The notes under the pieces were generated by a model. It was not told the origin of the DNA, did not search any database, and was given only the letters and a program-made list of their open reading frames with translations. This document shows positions 19,180 to 30,581 of a stretch of DNA of 64,000 nt, piece by piece. Numbering within the stretch: the first letter of the stretch is position 1; every line of letters begins with the position of its first letter. The stretch is taken from the NCBI GenBank assembly GCA_014529385.2, contig CM043949.1, positions 113,465,477 through 113,529,476 on the forward strand, given 5' to 3'. Both the position numbers and the translations under genes were made by a program. Source of the DNA: Adiantum capillus-veneris. Lineage: Eukaryota > Streptophyta > Polypodiopsida > Polypodiales > Pteridaceae.

Positions 19180-20728
19180 TGTAGCGGAAATTAGCATGAA
19201 CATAGTGGGCATTTCATTAGAATAGATTCCTAATGAGAATTACAAGAGTGCTTGGGTGGAGAGAGCAACAAAAAGCATAACACCTAGTTAGATAGCATCA
19301 ACAATACTTTCAAAAGAGAGAGAAATTAAGCTAATGACAACAGTTGAGGACCGGATTTGCATGGAGCCGGTCCCCCCTCCAAAAGGCTTTGTATTATGGT
19401 TTCTCCCATCAAGAGAGACATTGTACAATACAATTCTTTGTGTTCCTTCAAGACTAGCTAGTGCAATGAAGATGAAAGCTTCATGCACTAAGCAAAACAC
19501 TTAACAAACACAACTTTAACTATCCCCGTGCTCAGACCCAAGACCTCACACACCTTCGAAGATGGTGAGAGCTAGCAGGGTATGAGAGTAGATTGAGAGG
19601 AAGAAGGAGTATCTTACGAGAAAGATGTACATCTCCTCACATAATCACTCATATTAGCATAGCTTAGCTTAGTAATTAGCTTGGTAGAGGAGATGAGCAT
19701 GCATCGAAGCTTGGCTCTTGGTTGGATTTGCATCCACATGCCAAGAGAGTGTTGATGTAGGCTTCTATCTCACAAGCTTGGAGTAGGTGATGAGCTCTCC
19801 ATTAAAGCTTGGGAAGAGATAGTCTTCTTTGCTTCACACATAGCCTGTGTGTGAGTGTGTGTGTGATAATGCCTTGCAAAAATCAGCCCCCTCTCTCCCT
19901 TGGGCGAGCCCCCTTGCTATTTTCTCTTCCTGCAGCCTCATTGACCCTCCCCAAGTCAAGCCAATCACAATTAAGCAGCATAAGTGATAGCCTTCTGACA
20001 TGTGTCCCCCTTTCCCCTTTTGTGAGAGCTTTAGGTAATTAAATAATTAAACTAAAATCTCATTGGACCCCTTTGCCTCCTGGCCAATAGGAATCAGGCA
20101 AGCCATGGGGCTCCTGAATGCTCATTGGACCCCTTGGGAGACTGCCCAATAGTCTTCTAGGAGACTTAATTCTCATTGGTTTCTTTTATTAAATGTTTTT
20201 AAATTAATTAAACTAGATTTACTCTAGCTTAATTCTCATTGGTCCACTTCAAGGGTCATCCAATAGGAATTGGGCACACCTTGTGGGCATCTGGGCTAGG
20301 GAGCTGACATGTGTCCCTAATTCCCTTTGTGTAAAGGGGCTTGTGTGTGTGTGTGTGGCTTTCTCTCTCATTCCCTAGAAGAAGGGCTTTCCCCCTCCCA
20401 TGTAGGGATGTGCAAAGACTTTTAGGGCACACACAAAGCATCCAATTTTCCCTAGGGTTGACCTTTGGACACCCCCTTTGAATTTTGGAACCTTAGCATT
20501 TTGGAAGTCTTAATGGGCTGAACCTTAGAGTCTTTTTAGCCCATTGTTGCACATGGATCTTTTGCAGATGGCCCCCCCTTTGGATCCCTATTTTCCCTCC
20601 TTTGGATCCCTACTGTGGCCGGTCTGCTAGCTTAACCAATATTCTAGCTTTTTCTCCCCTGGCACTTTCCCACATTAAATGATCAGTTTAATATGAGAAA
20701 ATCATTTAGGAGAATTAGATATTGATTA
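19180..20728 (+). mobile_element. R1 solo LTR-like insertion in gypsy A gag
   Basis: 1549 bp starting TGTAGCGGAA, flanked by the perfect 5-bp duplication TTATG (19175-19179 and 20729-20733). It separates gag from its zinc knuckles. The 3' end reads GATTA rather than the usual CA, so the exact end is less certain. It shares a long ordered similarity with 1-1008. It holds three ATTGG-N17-CCAAT units at 20062-20264. No primer site, polypurine tract or coding region is present, hence solo LTR is preferred over a full element. Confidence 0.65.
20062..20264 (+). promoter_or_regulatory. Three ATTGG-N17-CCAAT units in R1
   Basis: Units at 20062-20088, 20124-20150 and 20238-20264, each exactly 27 bp. 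A lone ATTGG stands at 20175. The inner 17 bp differ between units, apart from a shared ACCCCTT in the first two, so the fixed spacing is not explained by very recent duplication alone. Confidence 0.5.
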
Positions 20729-20733
20729 TTATG

Positions 20734-21501
20734 ACAGCAACATCCCACCAAAAAATGTGACACTTGTGGAGGAGATCATCCAACTTAGTGGTGCAACCTC
20801 CGACAGAGGCAAGGAGTAAATGTACCGCGTGTACTGAAGTGGTGTGCTACTGAACAAAAATGAACAAACCATGAGACCCACGAATGTTTCTATGATAGAA
20901 ATTGTTAGAGAAAGACAATAGGGGCCACATGGAGGGCAACATTTACCATCCCCCTCCAAGATACCAAGTAGGACAAAATAACACAATCCAAGGGCAGGAA
21001 AAACCTCAACCTGTGTTGGGGCATCAGCCTGCTTTACCCCAAGAAAATAGGGCCATGGTAAGGATCATAACCTATAGAAGCACCTTTTGATCAGAGTATG
21101 GTCTAGGTAGTTTCATACTGAAGAGATTTAGACAAAAACCTATGAGAGAGGGTTTGACAAAAATGCATATGCTTTGGAGGGAAAAATTCCATGGATGGTT
21201 TTTGAGGATATGTCAGAATCATCATACATAGCACAACCAAAAAAAAACCATTACCTTGGTTGAGGAAAATATTCTTATGTTCATGGCAACCCAAAGCTAC
21301 AAACCTAGGGGATATCCTCCTAGAACAGGACAATCGATGGTGGGGGCTCCACAAGCTTCTCCACCACCAGCAGGACCATGCTATGAATGTGGAGATGATC
21401 ATTGGGCAAGAAGTTGTCCACACAAAAGAGAGCCTATCCAACTCTTTGGGTACTGTGAGAGCTATGCAAATGATATTCGATCACACTATATGGTGATGTA
21501 G
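20734..21501 (+). pseudogene. Gypsy A gag C-terminus with two CCHC knuckles
   Basis: A first knuckle at about 20757-20796 (CDTCGGDHPT, stop, WC) and a second at 21382-21420 (CYECGDDHWARSC). Both have CX2CX3HX4C spacing, one residue shorter than the common CX2CX4HX4C. Several stops and at least one frameshift lie between them; the second knuckle frame is open at 21256-21501. Confidence 0.7.
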
Positions 21502-21724
21502 GTACGGAAATGTTAGAAGACAGTAAACCCCAGCTGTTGAAGACGTTACCTTCATTCATTGGCAACCATGAAACCAGATCAGAAGCAAAAAAAGTACCAT
21601 CTCAATGGAAGGCTAATTCTAAGATGATGAATACCAAAACTCTTCATGAGTTGATGTCGTCCCCTATCCATTGTATGCTAATCTATTTGAGTTAGTGCAA
21701 ATAAGACCTCCTCTTTGAAAAGAG

Positions 21725-22783
21725 GTGGGATTTTTTTTGGAGAAAATAGGGATGTCTCCAAAAAAATTGAATAACCAAACCTCAAAACAAATTAAACATG
21801 AGCCAGTGCCAGTGAACAAGGTAGGAGACTATTGTGAAGGAGAAGAAGGAAACACGCCCTTGCCTGTGGAGCACAAAGAAGTAAAAATGGTAGCGATATT
21901 GGATCGCGGAGCCAGAATTTCCATAGCCACCAAAGAAATGTGGGAAAAATGGAAAAAGTATACTCTAAGGAATACTAGAATGAAAATTCAATTAGCAGAT
22001 GGGTATCTGGAGAGACCTATTAGCATTTTGAAACAAATCATAGTAACCTCTTGTAGAATCGCATATGAACATACATTCGCTATTATGCATTTTGATGAGA
22101 GTAGCAATTTTGATATCATATTGGATAGTTTGTTTATACGTCAGCTCAAAATGGTACAAGATTGGGGCTATGACTATATCTACCTAAGACACAAGGATGT
22201 CACTACAAAGATTAGTGTCACAAACCATAGTTATAGAGATGTTGAACGAACCCCTAGAGAGGAATTAAACTCCACAACTGACAAAGAAGGAGAAAAACCT
22301 GCTTGGCTACAAAAAAAAGCTCACAAGTGGACATGTGGAGCTTCTGAGGGTGGTAGTTTGAAAAAGGAGGATTGCATTCATGATAGGTCAGTACAAGAGG
22401 AGGCATGTGTTCTAGAGCCTTTTCCAAAAGAGATGTTCAAACCTTTTGGATGGCAGCAGATACTTGCCACTCTTGATGTGTGCATGAATGAGGTGACCTT
22501 GACCAAATTCTGTGATGAGGAAGGATATGATATCATTCTGTTCGAGATAATAAGTGTCAGCCTGAGTCCAAAATCAGAATTGAAAGTCCCTGACAGGGAA
22601 GAGGTTGCAGATTGCCGACGCATAGTGGATGAGATCTCAGTAAGGGACCTTGAACAAATTGATGAAGAAGCATTCCAAGACTCCATGGATAAGCTTTTAG
22701 AAGACAACACAGATGAAGAGATTCCTAATAGTTTAGATCTAAACATCAAACGGGAGAATCTACAAGTGATCTACTATGATTAA
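21725..22783 (+). pseudogene. Gypsy A protease region (352 aa open stretch)
   Basis: Residues about 50-150 resemble a retropepsin: VKMVAILDRGARISIATKEMW replaces the usual D-T/S-G by DRG, and FDIILDSLFIRQLKMVQDW corresponds to the later ILG-W part. The loss of the small residue in the active-site triad should abolish catalysis. The rest (about 160-352) is acidic, with EEACVLEPFPKEMF and LDVCMNEVTLTKF, and has no recognised fold; it may be the linker to RT. Confidence 0.65.
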
Positions 22784-23415
22784 GCAAACCAAAATCCTCG
22801 AAGACAGCGTAGATATGTGAATAAATGCATGAACAAACAAAACCATTAGTAAGATGATGGGGTGTAGGAGGGTCTGTTTATTTTCCATGAGCTTATGGAG
22901 GTGATTAACATTTTGACAAATAGGTGTATGCCATGTGTGCAGCAATTGTGGGGTGTGTAAGAGATGTGTAAGAGTGGTCAAAGGATGCACTTTTCCCGCC
23001 AAGAAGGAGGTGGATTTCTGCTTTCCATAACTCCTACATATGATCTCCAATTTGAGAAGAGATCATAGATCTGAAATCTATGCATCAAGCTCTTTCCATA
23101 GATATCCTACATGATATGGTTTTACCCGCTAGATTCTAAATTTCATTTTGGAGGGAAACTTTGAATTCAAATAAACTAGCCGTTTTGTCTGTTTGAATTC
23201 AAAAGCTGTCCTTTGATTACTTTCTTTGTACTAAAGGTTTGACTTCCTTAAACTGCCAAATAAAGCGGCCCTCCTAGACCCCATTCTCTTCCTAATGAAG
23301 ACAAAAGAATGTTCAGTACCTCAAAACACAGTATTTAAGGCTAATTGAAGCAACTAATTGCCTTAAGGATAGGATATTGAAGAGGTACATGAAACCCGAC
23401 TCAACCAAATAAAAC
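22784..23415 (+). other. Decayed linker between gypsy A protease and RT
   Basis: About 630 bp without an open frame or known motif. By position it belongs to the element's pol linker. Confidence 0.4.
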
Positions 23416-25080
23416 TTGAAGAAGAAGAAGAACAAACAAAAGCCACATATGAAAAGTATTTTTGAAAAGGCAAAGAAGTTATCCAAAATCAAGCGCAAAC
23501 ACAAATACAATGAATTGAAACAAACTTTGAAGGAAGTTTGGACAACAGAGTTGGAAACTGATGATGAATCAAACGATGATAAGTTTGATGCACCTTCCCA
23601 CTACAAAAAGTACACTATTCAAGATAGAAAAATTGTGGTGAAAAAGCCCAAGCAAGACCCAAAAGAGCCTAGAACTTCATATGATGGGCCTGAAAAATCC
23701 AAATGCATAAACTTAGCAGAACCAGGCAAGGAACCTAAACCGGCATACATTGCCACGGACCTCACGTAAGAAGAAGAGCGGCTTTTGATAGATACACTCA
23801 GACGGTATAAAGATATGTTTTCTTGTTCGTACAAAGACCTGAAGGGAATAGATCCAGAGATCTATTAGCACACGATACCCTTCAAAAGTGATGCCAGAAC
23901 ACGCAGACAACGTCCTTACACATACAATGAGACTTTTGCCAAAACAATTGGGGAGATAGACAAACTGAAGGATGCGGAGTCTATCTACGAGATTGAACAC
24001 ACCGATTGGATGTCCCTGATTGTGGTAGTACCCAAAAAGAATGATAATTGAGAGTTTGTGTAAACCTCAAACTGGTAAATTCTACCACCATCAAGGACAA
24101 ATATCCACTACCAATAATAGACCATGTAATCAAGAGAGTTGCAGGGAAGGAGGCCTATAGTTTTCTAGATGTGTTCTCGGGCTACAACCAGTTGACCATA
24201 CAACCAAAAGATGAGCATAAGACAACTTTTGCAACATAGTGGGGCATCATATAGGGTAATGCCTTTCGGACTGACCAATGAACCTATCACTTTTTAAAGA
24301 CTAATGAATCATGCATTCAAGGAATATCTCATACAATTTTTAAAGATATACATGGATGATCTTTGTGTTCATTCTCACCTGAAAAGTGATCACACAACAA
24401 ACCTAGAGAAAGTCTTTGAAAAGTGCAAAACTTATCGTATTTTCTTAAAACCTAAAAAACGTGTCTTCATGGTAAGACAAGGTAAAATTTTGGGGCACAT
24501 TTTGTTCAAAAATAGGATTTCTACTGATCAAGAAAAGATATAAATAATTGTCGCACTATCGAGACCAACGAGAATGAAAGAAGTGCATGCATTTATAGGT
24601 CATTGTGGGTACTATAGGTGCTTCATATACATGTATTATGTAATAGAAGCTAAGCCTTTGTATTCCCTCATTGCTAAATTTGAATGGACGGAAGAATGTG
24701 AGCAAGCTTTTTACAAATTGAAGCAGCGATTAATTTCTGCTCCAATTTTGCAAGTCCCTGATTGGAGCAAGATCTTTCACGTTTATGTTGGTGCATCAGC
24801 ATATGCCATAGGGTGCATATTAGCCCAACCAAGAGATAAAAAAATGGATTTTCCCATTTGCTACTCTAGTAGGTAGTTGAAGAACGCGGAGAAAAATTAT
24901 ACCAGTACCGAGAGATAAGGTTTAGGAATGATATATGCTGTCAAAAAATTTAGACCTTACCTTCTTGCAAACAAGGTCGTTTTCGTCGTGGATCACCAAG
25001 CACTGTTATATATGGTAAACAAACCTTGCAACACTGGAAGGATTGTTTGGTGATTTATTCTATTGATTGAGTTCAATTTC
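23416..25080 (+). pseudogene. Gypsy A reverse transcriptase and RNase H
   Basis: The RT begins after a charged leader (23416-23769) with LIDTLRRYKDMFS and DWMSLIVVVPKKND. RVCVNLKLVNSTTIKDKYPLP then SFLDVFSGYNQL follow at 24048-24239, and the catalytic YMDD is at 24349-24360. The RT connection (VHAFIGHCGYYRCFI) and RNase H follow at 24574-25080. The first RNase H catalytic position reads VYVGASAYAIG where VYVDAS is usual, an Asp to Gly change. Stops occur at 23767, 24048, 24237, 24541 and 24874, and a frameshift lies in the PFG motif region near 24255. Confidence 0.8.
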
Positions 25081-25339
25081 ACAGTAGTTGTTAAAAAGGG
25101 AACTACACACACACACACACACACCTGAGCTAATCATCTTTCGAGAATGTTCCACAAGGAAGAACCTAAAGGAATTGATGATGATCTTCTATATTCGTAC
25201 CTGTTTAACATTGAAATGGTTCCGGGGTGGAGTGAAGAGGTCATCCCTCTACTTACAATCGGATCATTACAGGTAGAAAGATAACCATCAATCATACATC
25301 AAACAAGAAATTTCCAGCTTTTAGCAGGACAACTGTACA

Positions 25340-25807
25340 AGCAGGGTAAGGATGGGATTTTGAAACTATGTATACAACCGGACAAATACGAATATTACCT
25401 CAAAGAGGCTCATATACAACATACAGGGTTTCACAATAGAGAAATGCAAACATACCAAAGACTAAAAAGACTAGGGGTCTACTGGCAAAACATGGAAAAT
25501 AGTGTCCATACTTATGTAAGATCATGTGATATCTATACAAAGCAACCTCCATTGCAACATGCCACCCTGTTTCGAGTAGTACAAGCACCCAAATGGAGTA
25601 CTCACATAATCGAGTACTTAAAAAACAAGACCTTCCCAGAGGGATGGGGTAAGGCAAGAATGAGAACTCTAGAAGAAGAAGCAAATCATGTTTTGCTAAT
25701 TGAAAACTAATTGTATAGGCGGGGAAAGGACAAACAATCACAATTGTGTGCAATGAAAAGAAAATATTTCTTTACCCTAGAACAAGCACACTTTTGCCAG
25801 CTAGGGG
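25340..25807 (+). pseudogene. Gypsy A integrase N-terminus: first HHCC module and start of second
   Basis: The first module runs LYKQGKDGILKLCI, then EAHIQHTGFH and VRSCDIY, an HHCC finger whose last Cys is Tyr. After a linker (PKWSTHIIEYLKNKTFPEGW) a second similar module begins (LYRRGKDKQSQLCAM, LEQAHFCQLGG) and is cut by copia-1. It resumes at 30582 (GHLFADKSAKLVLHAVIWWP, KKCDECQQ). Two zinc-finger modules in tandem are not standard. Confidence 0.65.
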
Positions 25808-26034
25808 TGTTGGAATTAGGGTTGCAGAGAAACACACACAGCTTGGAGAAGACGAAGGAAGCTCAAGGCACACAATAGAGAGTGTGTTACTTAGTGTGCA
25901 ATGGAAAGATAGATAGCCCTAGAGTGATGGGCGTATATACAATGCACAGGGGAAAAAACCTCCTAAAGAGGGAAAAAATGCCCCGGCGGTCCTAGTGTGT
26001 TCACACACATCACTACCACATGTATATGGTAAAA
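25808..26034 (-). repeat. Copia-1 3' LTR
   Basis: 227 bp, plus-strand start TGTTGGAATTAGGG and end TATGGTAAAA (the partner reads TATGGTAACA). A C-run with the minus-strand purine tract GGGGGGAT lies just outside at 26036-26044 and serves as polypurine tract. Confidence 0.93.
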
Positions 26035-26109
26035 AATCCCCCCTGGAGTGATGCGGTGAACGAGAGCTGGCACATGAGTAAAGGGAAGTGCCATGCCCTG
26101 AGGACAGGA

Positions 26110-28176
26110 TCAGTCCACAAAGGGGAGTAAGCCCAAAGCTTTGCGGAAAGCTTCAAGCTTCTCACGAGACAATGCCTGTGTGAAAAAATCTGCAAGGTTG
26201 TCCTGTGTTGGCACATAAGCCAAGCTGATCTCTCTTGCTGAGAGCCTCTCCCTGACATAGTGGTAATGCACCTCAATGTGCTTTGTGCGAGAATGAAAAA
26301 CTGGGTTCCTCGCAACTGCCAATGCGCAAATCAGCCATAAGGCATCTGAGCCATACACACTCAACCATAGCTGTGAAGACTGCCCTATACTCAGCCTCAC
26401 AACTTGAAGTGGCCACAGTAGGTTGCTTCTTGCTCAACCATGATATACATGAACTGCCAAGCATGAAACAAAAACCACTTGTGGACACTTGCGTGTCAAA
26501 ACAACCAGCCCAATCTGAGTCCAGAAAAGCATGTAAGTCTGGTGGCAATGATCCCCCCTTGGAATAAAACAAGCCAAGATGTAAAGTGCCACTAAGGTAG
26601 CGGAAAATCCTCTTGACATCCTGCCAATGCTTAGACCCTGGGCTATGCATAAACCTGCTGACCTGTGAGACTGCAAACTGAATATCCGGCCTCATGTTGC
26701 ATACATAAATGAGGCAGCCAACAACAGTTTGGTGAAGAGTGACATCAGCAGGATTGCCAGCATCATGTAGACTCAACTTCAAAACTGTTTCCATGGGAGT
26801 GGCAATAGGTTTGCAATCCTCAAGTCCAAACTTACATAGCAATGTCTCTATGTAACTTTTCTAACACAAGGCAATACCACCATCACACTGCTGAAACTCT
26901 ATACCCAAATAATGATGCAACAGCCCCAAATCTTTCATCTTGAAAGTAATATTCAAATCAACCTTAAATTCAGCAATATGTCTCTCATTTGGTCCAGTGA
27001 TCAACAAATCATCAACATAAAGAACCACGATGAGAAATACATCACCCTCACACTTTACATACAATGTGCTTTCTGTTGGACTGTTACGAAAGCCTTCTTT
27101 GACCAAATGAGTGTCAGCTTTCTCATACCAAGCACGAGGAGATTGCTTCAACCCATACAAAGCCTTGTTACATTTGCACACTTTCTCCTCTTGTCCTTTT
27201 ATGACAAAACTGTGAGGCTACGTTACATAAACTTCCTCAAATATGTCACCATTCAAGAAAGCAGTAACAATGTCTGATTGATGTACATCCCAACCAAAAT
27301 GAGCTGCCAATGCACATAGAAAACGTACAGTAGTCATACGACAAGTGGGAGCAAAAGTCTCTTCATAATCTATGCCTTTTTGCTGTGCATAACCCTTTGC
27401 AACAAGTCGAGCCTTATGGCGATCGATCTCACCATCCGGTTTGCGTTTCAACGTGTAAACCCACTTTGTACCAATGGCCTTTTTGCTAGGAGGCAAATCA
27501 CATAAAGTCCATGTGTCATTTTCTATAAGTGCATCATATTCTGATTGCATGGCAGCCATCCAATTTTCTGAATTCTGTGCTTCATCAAAAGACAGAGGCT
27601 CCTCAACATCATGTAAACTAGACACAGCCAAAGCATAACAATGTGATGCATAAGATGCATGACGAGAGCGTGAACGAGTACGACTAGACAAAGGTGCATC
27701 CAATTTACTGTCACTCAAAGTGTGCACCAGCCATTTTGGCATACCTCTAGCCTACTGATTTTCAGCCCTTTCCTCATCAAGTACATCATGTACATCTGCA
27801 TCAGTAATAGGCTGATCTAAAACATTTTCAGAAACCCCCATAGGCTGTACATTTTCCTCATTGAAACTTACATTCGTATTTCCACCACTGAAAGAGGCAA
27901 CAAAGTGTCATAAATGTCCTGTGAGCTTACATTACTGTCTCTAGTACATGACAGCAAGGGCTGAACAGAATCTTCCACAAACACTACATCCCGAGAAACC
28001 AGAATACGTTTTGTTTGCGGATGATACAACATGTAACCTTTGCTTTCAGCACTATAACCAACAAAAATACATTTGACAGCCTTATCATCCAATTTTCTGC
28101 GCTGCACTTGTGGCACCAAAGCATATGCCAAACAACCAAAAACACTCATGTGCTCAATAGAAATTGTTTGAAGCAC
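26110..28176 (-). pseudogene. Copia-1 reverse transcriptase and RNase H
   Basis: Minus-strand pieces in order: a pre-RT region (FGCLAYALVPQVQRRKLDD, CIFVGYSAESKGY, 28140-27868), RT start (WMAAMQSEYDALIENDTW, GTKWVYTLKRKPDGEIDRHK, 27742-27218), RT middle with the catalytic LYVDDLL (27181-26861), and RNase H (FLDSDWAGCFDTQVSTSGF, ISWLSKKQPTVATSSCEAEY, 26842-26110). Breaks include a frameshift near 27885, TAG at 27218-27220 and TAG at 26861-26863; copia-2 has CAG at both TAG sites. The RNase H segment before ALAVARNPVF is altered against copia-2 (TDSQS lost). Confidence 0.9.
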
Positions 28177-29259
28177 ATAAAAACTTCGGACTTCGCTTTA
28201 AGCGGAAATACCCATGCATGTCTAGAGTAGTCATTAATGAAAGTCACGAAGTACAGGTAATTGCCCAAGGACGGAGTTTGCATGGGCCCACAAACATCAT
28301 TATGCACAAGCTGCAACTTGCATGTGGCCCGAACTGAACCATCCTTTGGAAACTTAGAACACTGCATCTTACCCAAAATACAGCCTTCACAAACATGTTT
28401 GACGGGTGTTTCAAGAGGCGGCAAAGAAGCAACCATATCAGATTTCTGAAAACGAAGCAAACTGGCAAAATTCAGATGACAAAAACGTGCATGCCAAAGT
28501 TTTGCATTTGAAATAGCCCTTGAATCTGCAACAGCATTTGCGAAATTTTGTCCACACTTGTCATACAAAGTGATCTTATACAGCCCGCGGCACAAAAGGC
28601 CAGATGCCATAATTTTATCACCAAAACTGAGATCATGAACTGTACATTTGTCATCCACAAATTTGACTACAAGTCCAAGTCTAGCAAGTGCGGATACAGA
28701 CAAGAGATTCTTCTTGATCCCAGGTACATAAAGTGCATCAACAAGTGTGAAGGAACTGCCATTAGCAGCAATGAGAACAATCTTTCCAACTCCCTGAACT
28801 AGATAACAGGTGTTGTTGGCACAAGTGACTGAATTCCCATGAGGGACAGACTCGAGAGAGGTAAACAATTCACGATGTGAGGTAATGTGCTTTGTAGCAC
28901 CACTGTCGAAATACCACACATGTGAATCCGCAGCAACTGACAAGCATGCATCATGGACAGCAGGATTGTAAGTGCACTCTGCGCTAAAAGCCCATTCTGC
29001 ATCAATATCAGCAACACAGTCTCCTTTCACAGAAGACTCAACAATGGCTGCATTTGTAGTGGAACCAGCATTTGCAGTGGAACCACCCTCTTTCTTCTTA
29101 GCCTCTTTGGCCTTCAACTTAGGACACGACTTGATCAAGTGATCATTGGCTTTACAATAATGGAAACACATCTTCTTTTTGCCCTTATCACCAGAATTTC
29201 CAGACGAATTGCTGCCAGCAGAAGCATTAGGAACATAATTTTTGCCACTCACAGCAGAA
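28146..29259 (-). pseudogene. Copia-1 knuckle, protease and truncated integrase
   Basis: One open stretch (29252-28146, 368 aa) holds a zinc knuckle CFHYCKANDHLIKSC with CX3C rather than CX2C spacing, a protease with intact DSG (WYFDSGATKHITS), the integrase HHCC (LWHARFCHLN, CEGCILGKMQC) and the first two catalytic Asp regions (LVHNDVCGPM, FINDYSRHAWVF). It then breaks off after MCFKQF and joins directly to the region after SIEHM. The integrase part that includes the catalytic Glu (present in copia-2 as QQNGVAERKNR) is deleted. Confidence 0.88.
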
Positions 29260-29986
29260 CCATAAGAAGTGGCTGCATTACTGTTACCACCCTTTCTTTG
29301 AGAAGCAATAAACGCCTATTCAACTGCACGCTGCCTAGTCCTGTTTTTTCTAGAAAGTGACTCTTGCAACAGCAATGTGCATAATGCATCAAACTTGACA
29401 ACTTCAGGATTTCCTTGGGTCATCAGCCTCCAATTACTAGCAAATGTCTAGTAGGAATCTGGTAAGGCATCAAGAACCGTCTGCACAAGGGAACTGTCTG
29501 AAATGACTTCACCTGCAGAAATAAACTTCTCATTGATATCCTTGACACTAGCAAGGAAAGTGTCCATATCATCTTCCTCATGCATAATCTTCGACTCCAG
29601 CTCTTTACGAAGCAAAGCAATTTTAGCCTCATTGCGGCCTGCATAAAGACCTGCTAGAATATCCCAAGCCTGTTTGCAGAACGGATGTGAGGAACAATGG
29701 TGCGCTTCACAGACAACGCAATCAATGCATGAGCCTGCGCATCCTTAACATCCCAACGAGCTTGTTCTCCCTTAGGCAAAACAACTCTAACAGCTGCAAT
29801 CCTTGCAGCAAGACCTGCAACATCCTCAGAACCAGGACGTACATCAATGCCCTGCACAATGTTCCAGAAACCCTTTGACACAAGAACATGTTGCATCATA
29901 TAAGCCCACATAGGGTAGTTGTCCCCATCCAACCTATCCTCAGCAGCAAACATCTTGAACACATCTGTGTTGTTGTTGTGAGCCAT
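29260..29986 (-). pseudogene. Copia-1 gag
   Basis: Starts at ATG 29986 (MAHNNNTDVFKMFAAEDRLD), a typical copia gag opening (DNYPMWAYMMQHVLVSKGFW). The frame shifts near 29680, where copia-2 has about ten more bases, and continues in another frame (LESKIMHEEDDMDTFLASV, LVQTVLDALPDSYQTF). It ends near the knuckle region. Confidence 0.85.
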
Positions 29987-30334
29987 GGTAAATGTTGCAC
30001 CTGATGTGAAAACTGCCCGAAAATAGGAGAAACGGAGCGGGAACAATCTGTGCTATATAGCACAAACCGTAGAAGACTATAAGGCACCTGTTATGCAGAA
30101 AACGGCACTGAGAGAAATTCTGCACAAAATGATGAAATAGCCTGTGTAGTACTGCCTGTAGTGGAAACGGAGGCCGAAATGAGCCCAAATCAAAATTTTG
30201 AGCAGACCCAGCTCTTTGAGCTATCCCAAAATATTTGTCAACCTGCGAACGCTGGCCAAAGCTCACTGAAGTCGGAGAAATTGAGCAGGCGTGTGCTGGA
30301 GGAGCTGGCGACTAAGCCCGGGAGGACGTGACCT

Positions 30335-30346
30335 GCTCTGATACCA
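30335..30346 (-). other. Primer binding site of copia-1
   Basis: Minus strand TGGTATCAGAGC, two bases inside the 5' LTR. It is complementary to the 3' end of plant initiator-Met tRNA, the usual copia primer. Confidence 0.93.
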
Positions 30347-30348
30347 AT

Positions 30349-30576
30349 TGTTGGAATTAGGGTTGCAGAGAAACACACACAGCTTGGAGAAGACGAAGGA
30401 AGCTCAGGGCACACAATAGAGAATGTGTTACTTAGTGTGCAATGGAAAGATAGATAGCCCTAGAGTGATGGCCGTATATACAATGCACGGGGGAAAAAAC
30501 CTCCTAAAGAGGGAAAAAAATGCCCCGGCGGTCCTAGTGTGTTCACACACATCACTACCACATGTATATGGTAACA
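30349..30576 (-). repeat. Copia-1 5' LTR
   Basis: 228 bp, plus-strand TGTTGGAATTAGGG to TATGGTAACA. On the minus strand TTGTATATACGG near 30475-30484 is the best TATA candidate. Confidence 0.93.
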
Positions 30577-30581
30577 AGGGG

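Larger units (their letters stand above)
25808..30576 (-). mobile_element. Copia-1: Ty1/copia element, minus strand
   Basis: 4769 bp with a 227-bp 3' LTR (25808-26034) and a 228-bp 5' LTR (30349-30576), flanked by the perfect TSD AGGGG (25803-25807 and 30577-30581). The primer site TGGTATCAGAGC is at 30335-30346. Order from right to left: gag, knuckle, protease, integrase, RT, RNase H, as in copia. It interrupts the second HHCC module of gypsy A. It is damaged by a gag frameshift, an integrase deletion and several stops. The LTR pair differs by about five substitutions and one indel. Confidence 0.95.

Noticed and set aside
28953-29360. 135-aa plus-strand frame inside copia-1
   Set aside because: It is antisense to the knuckle/protease region and has no domain.
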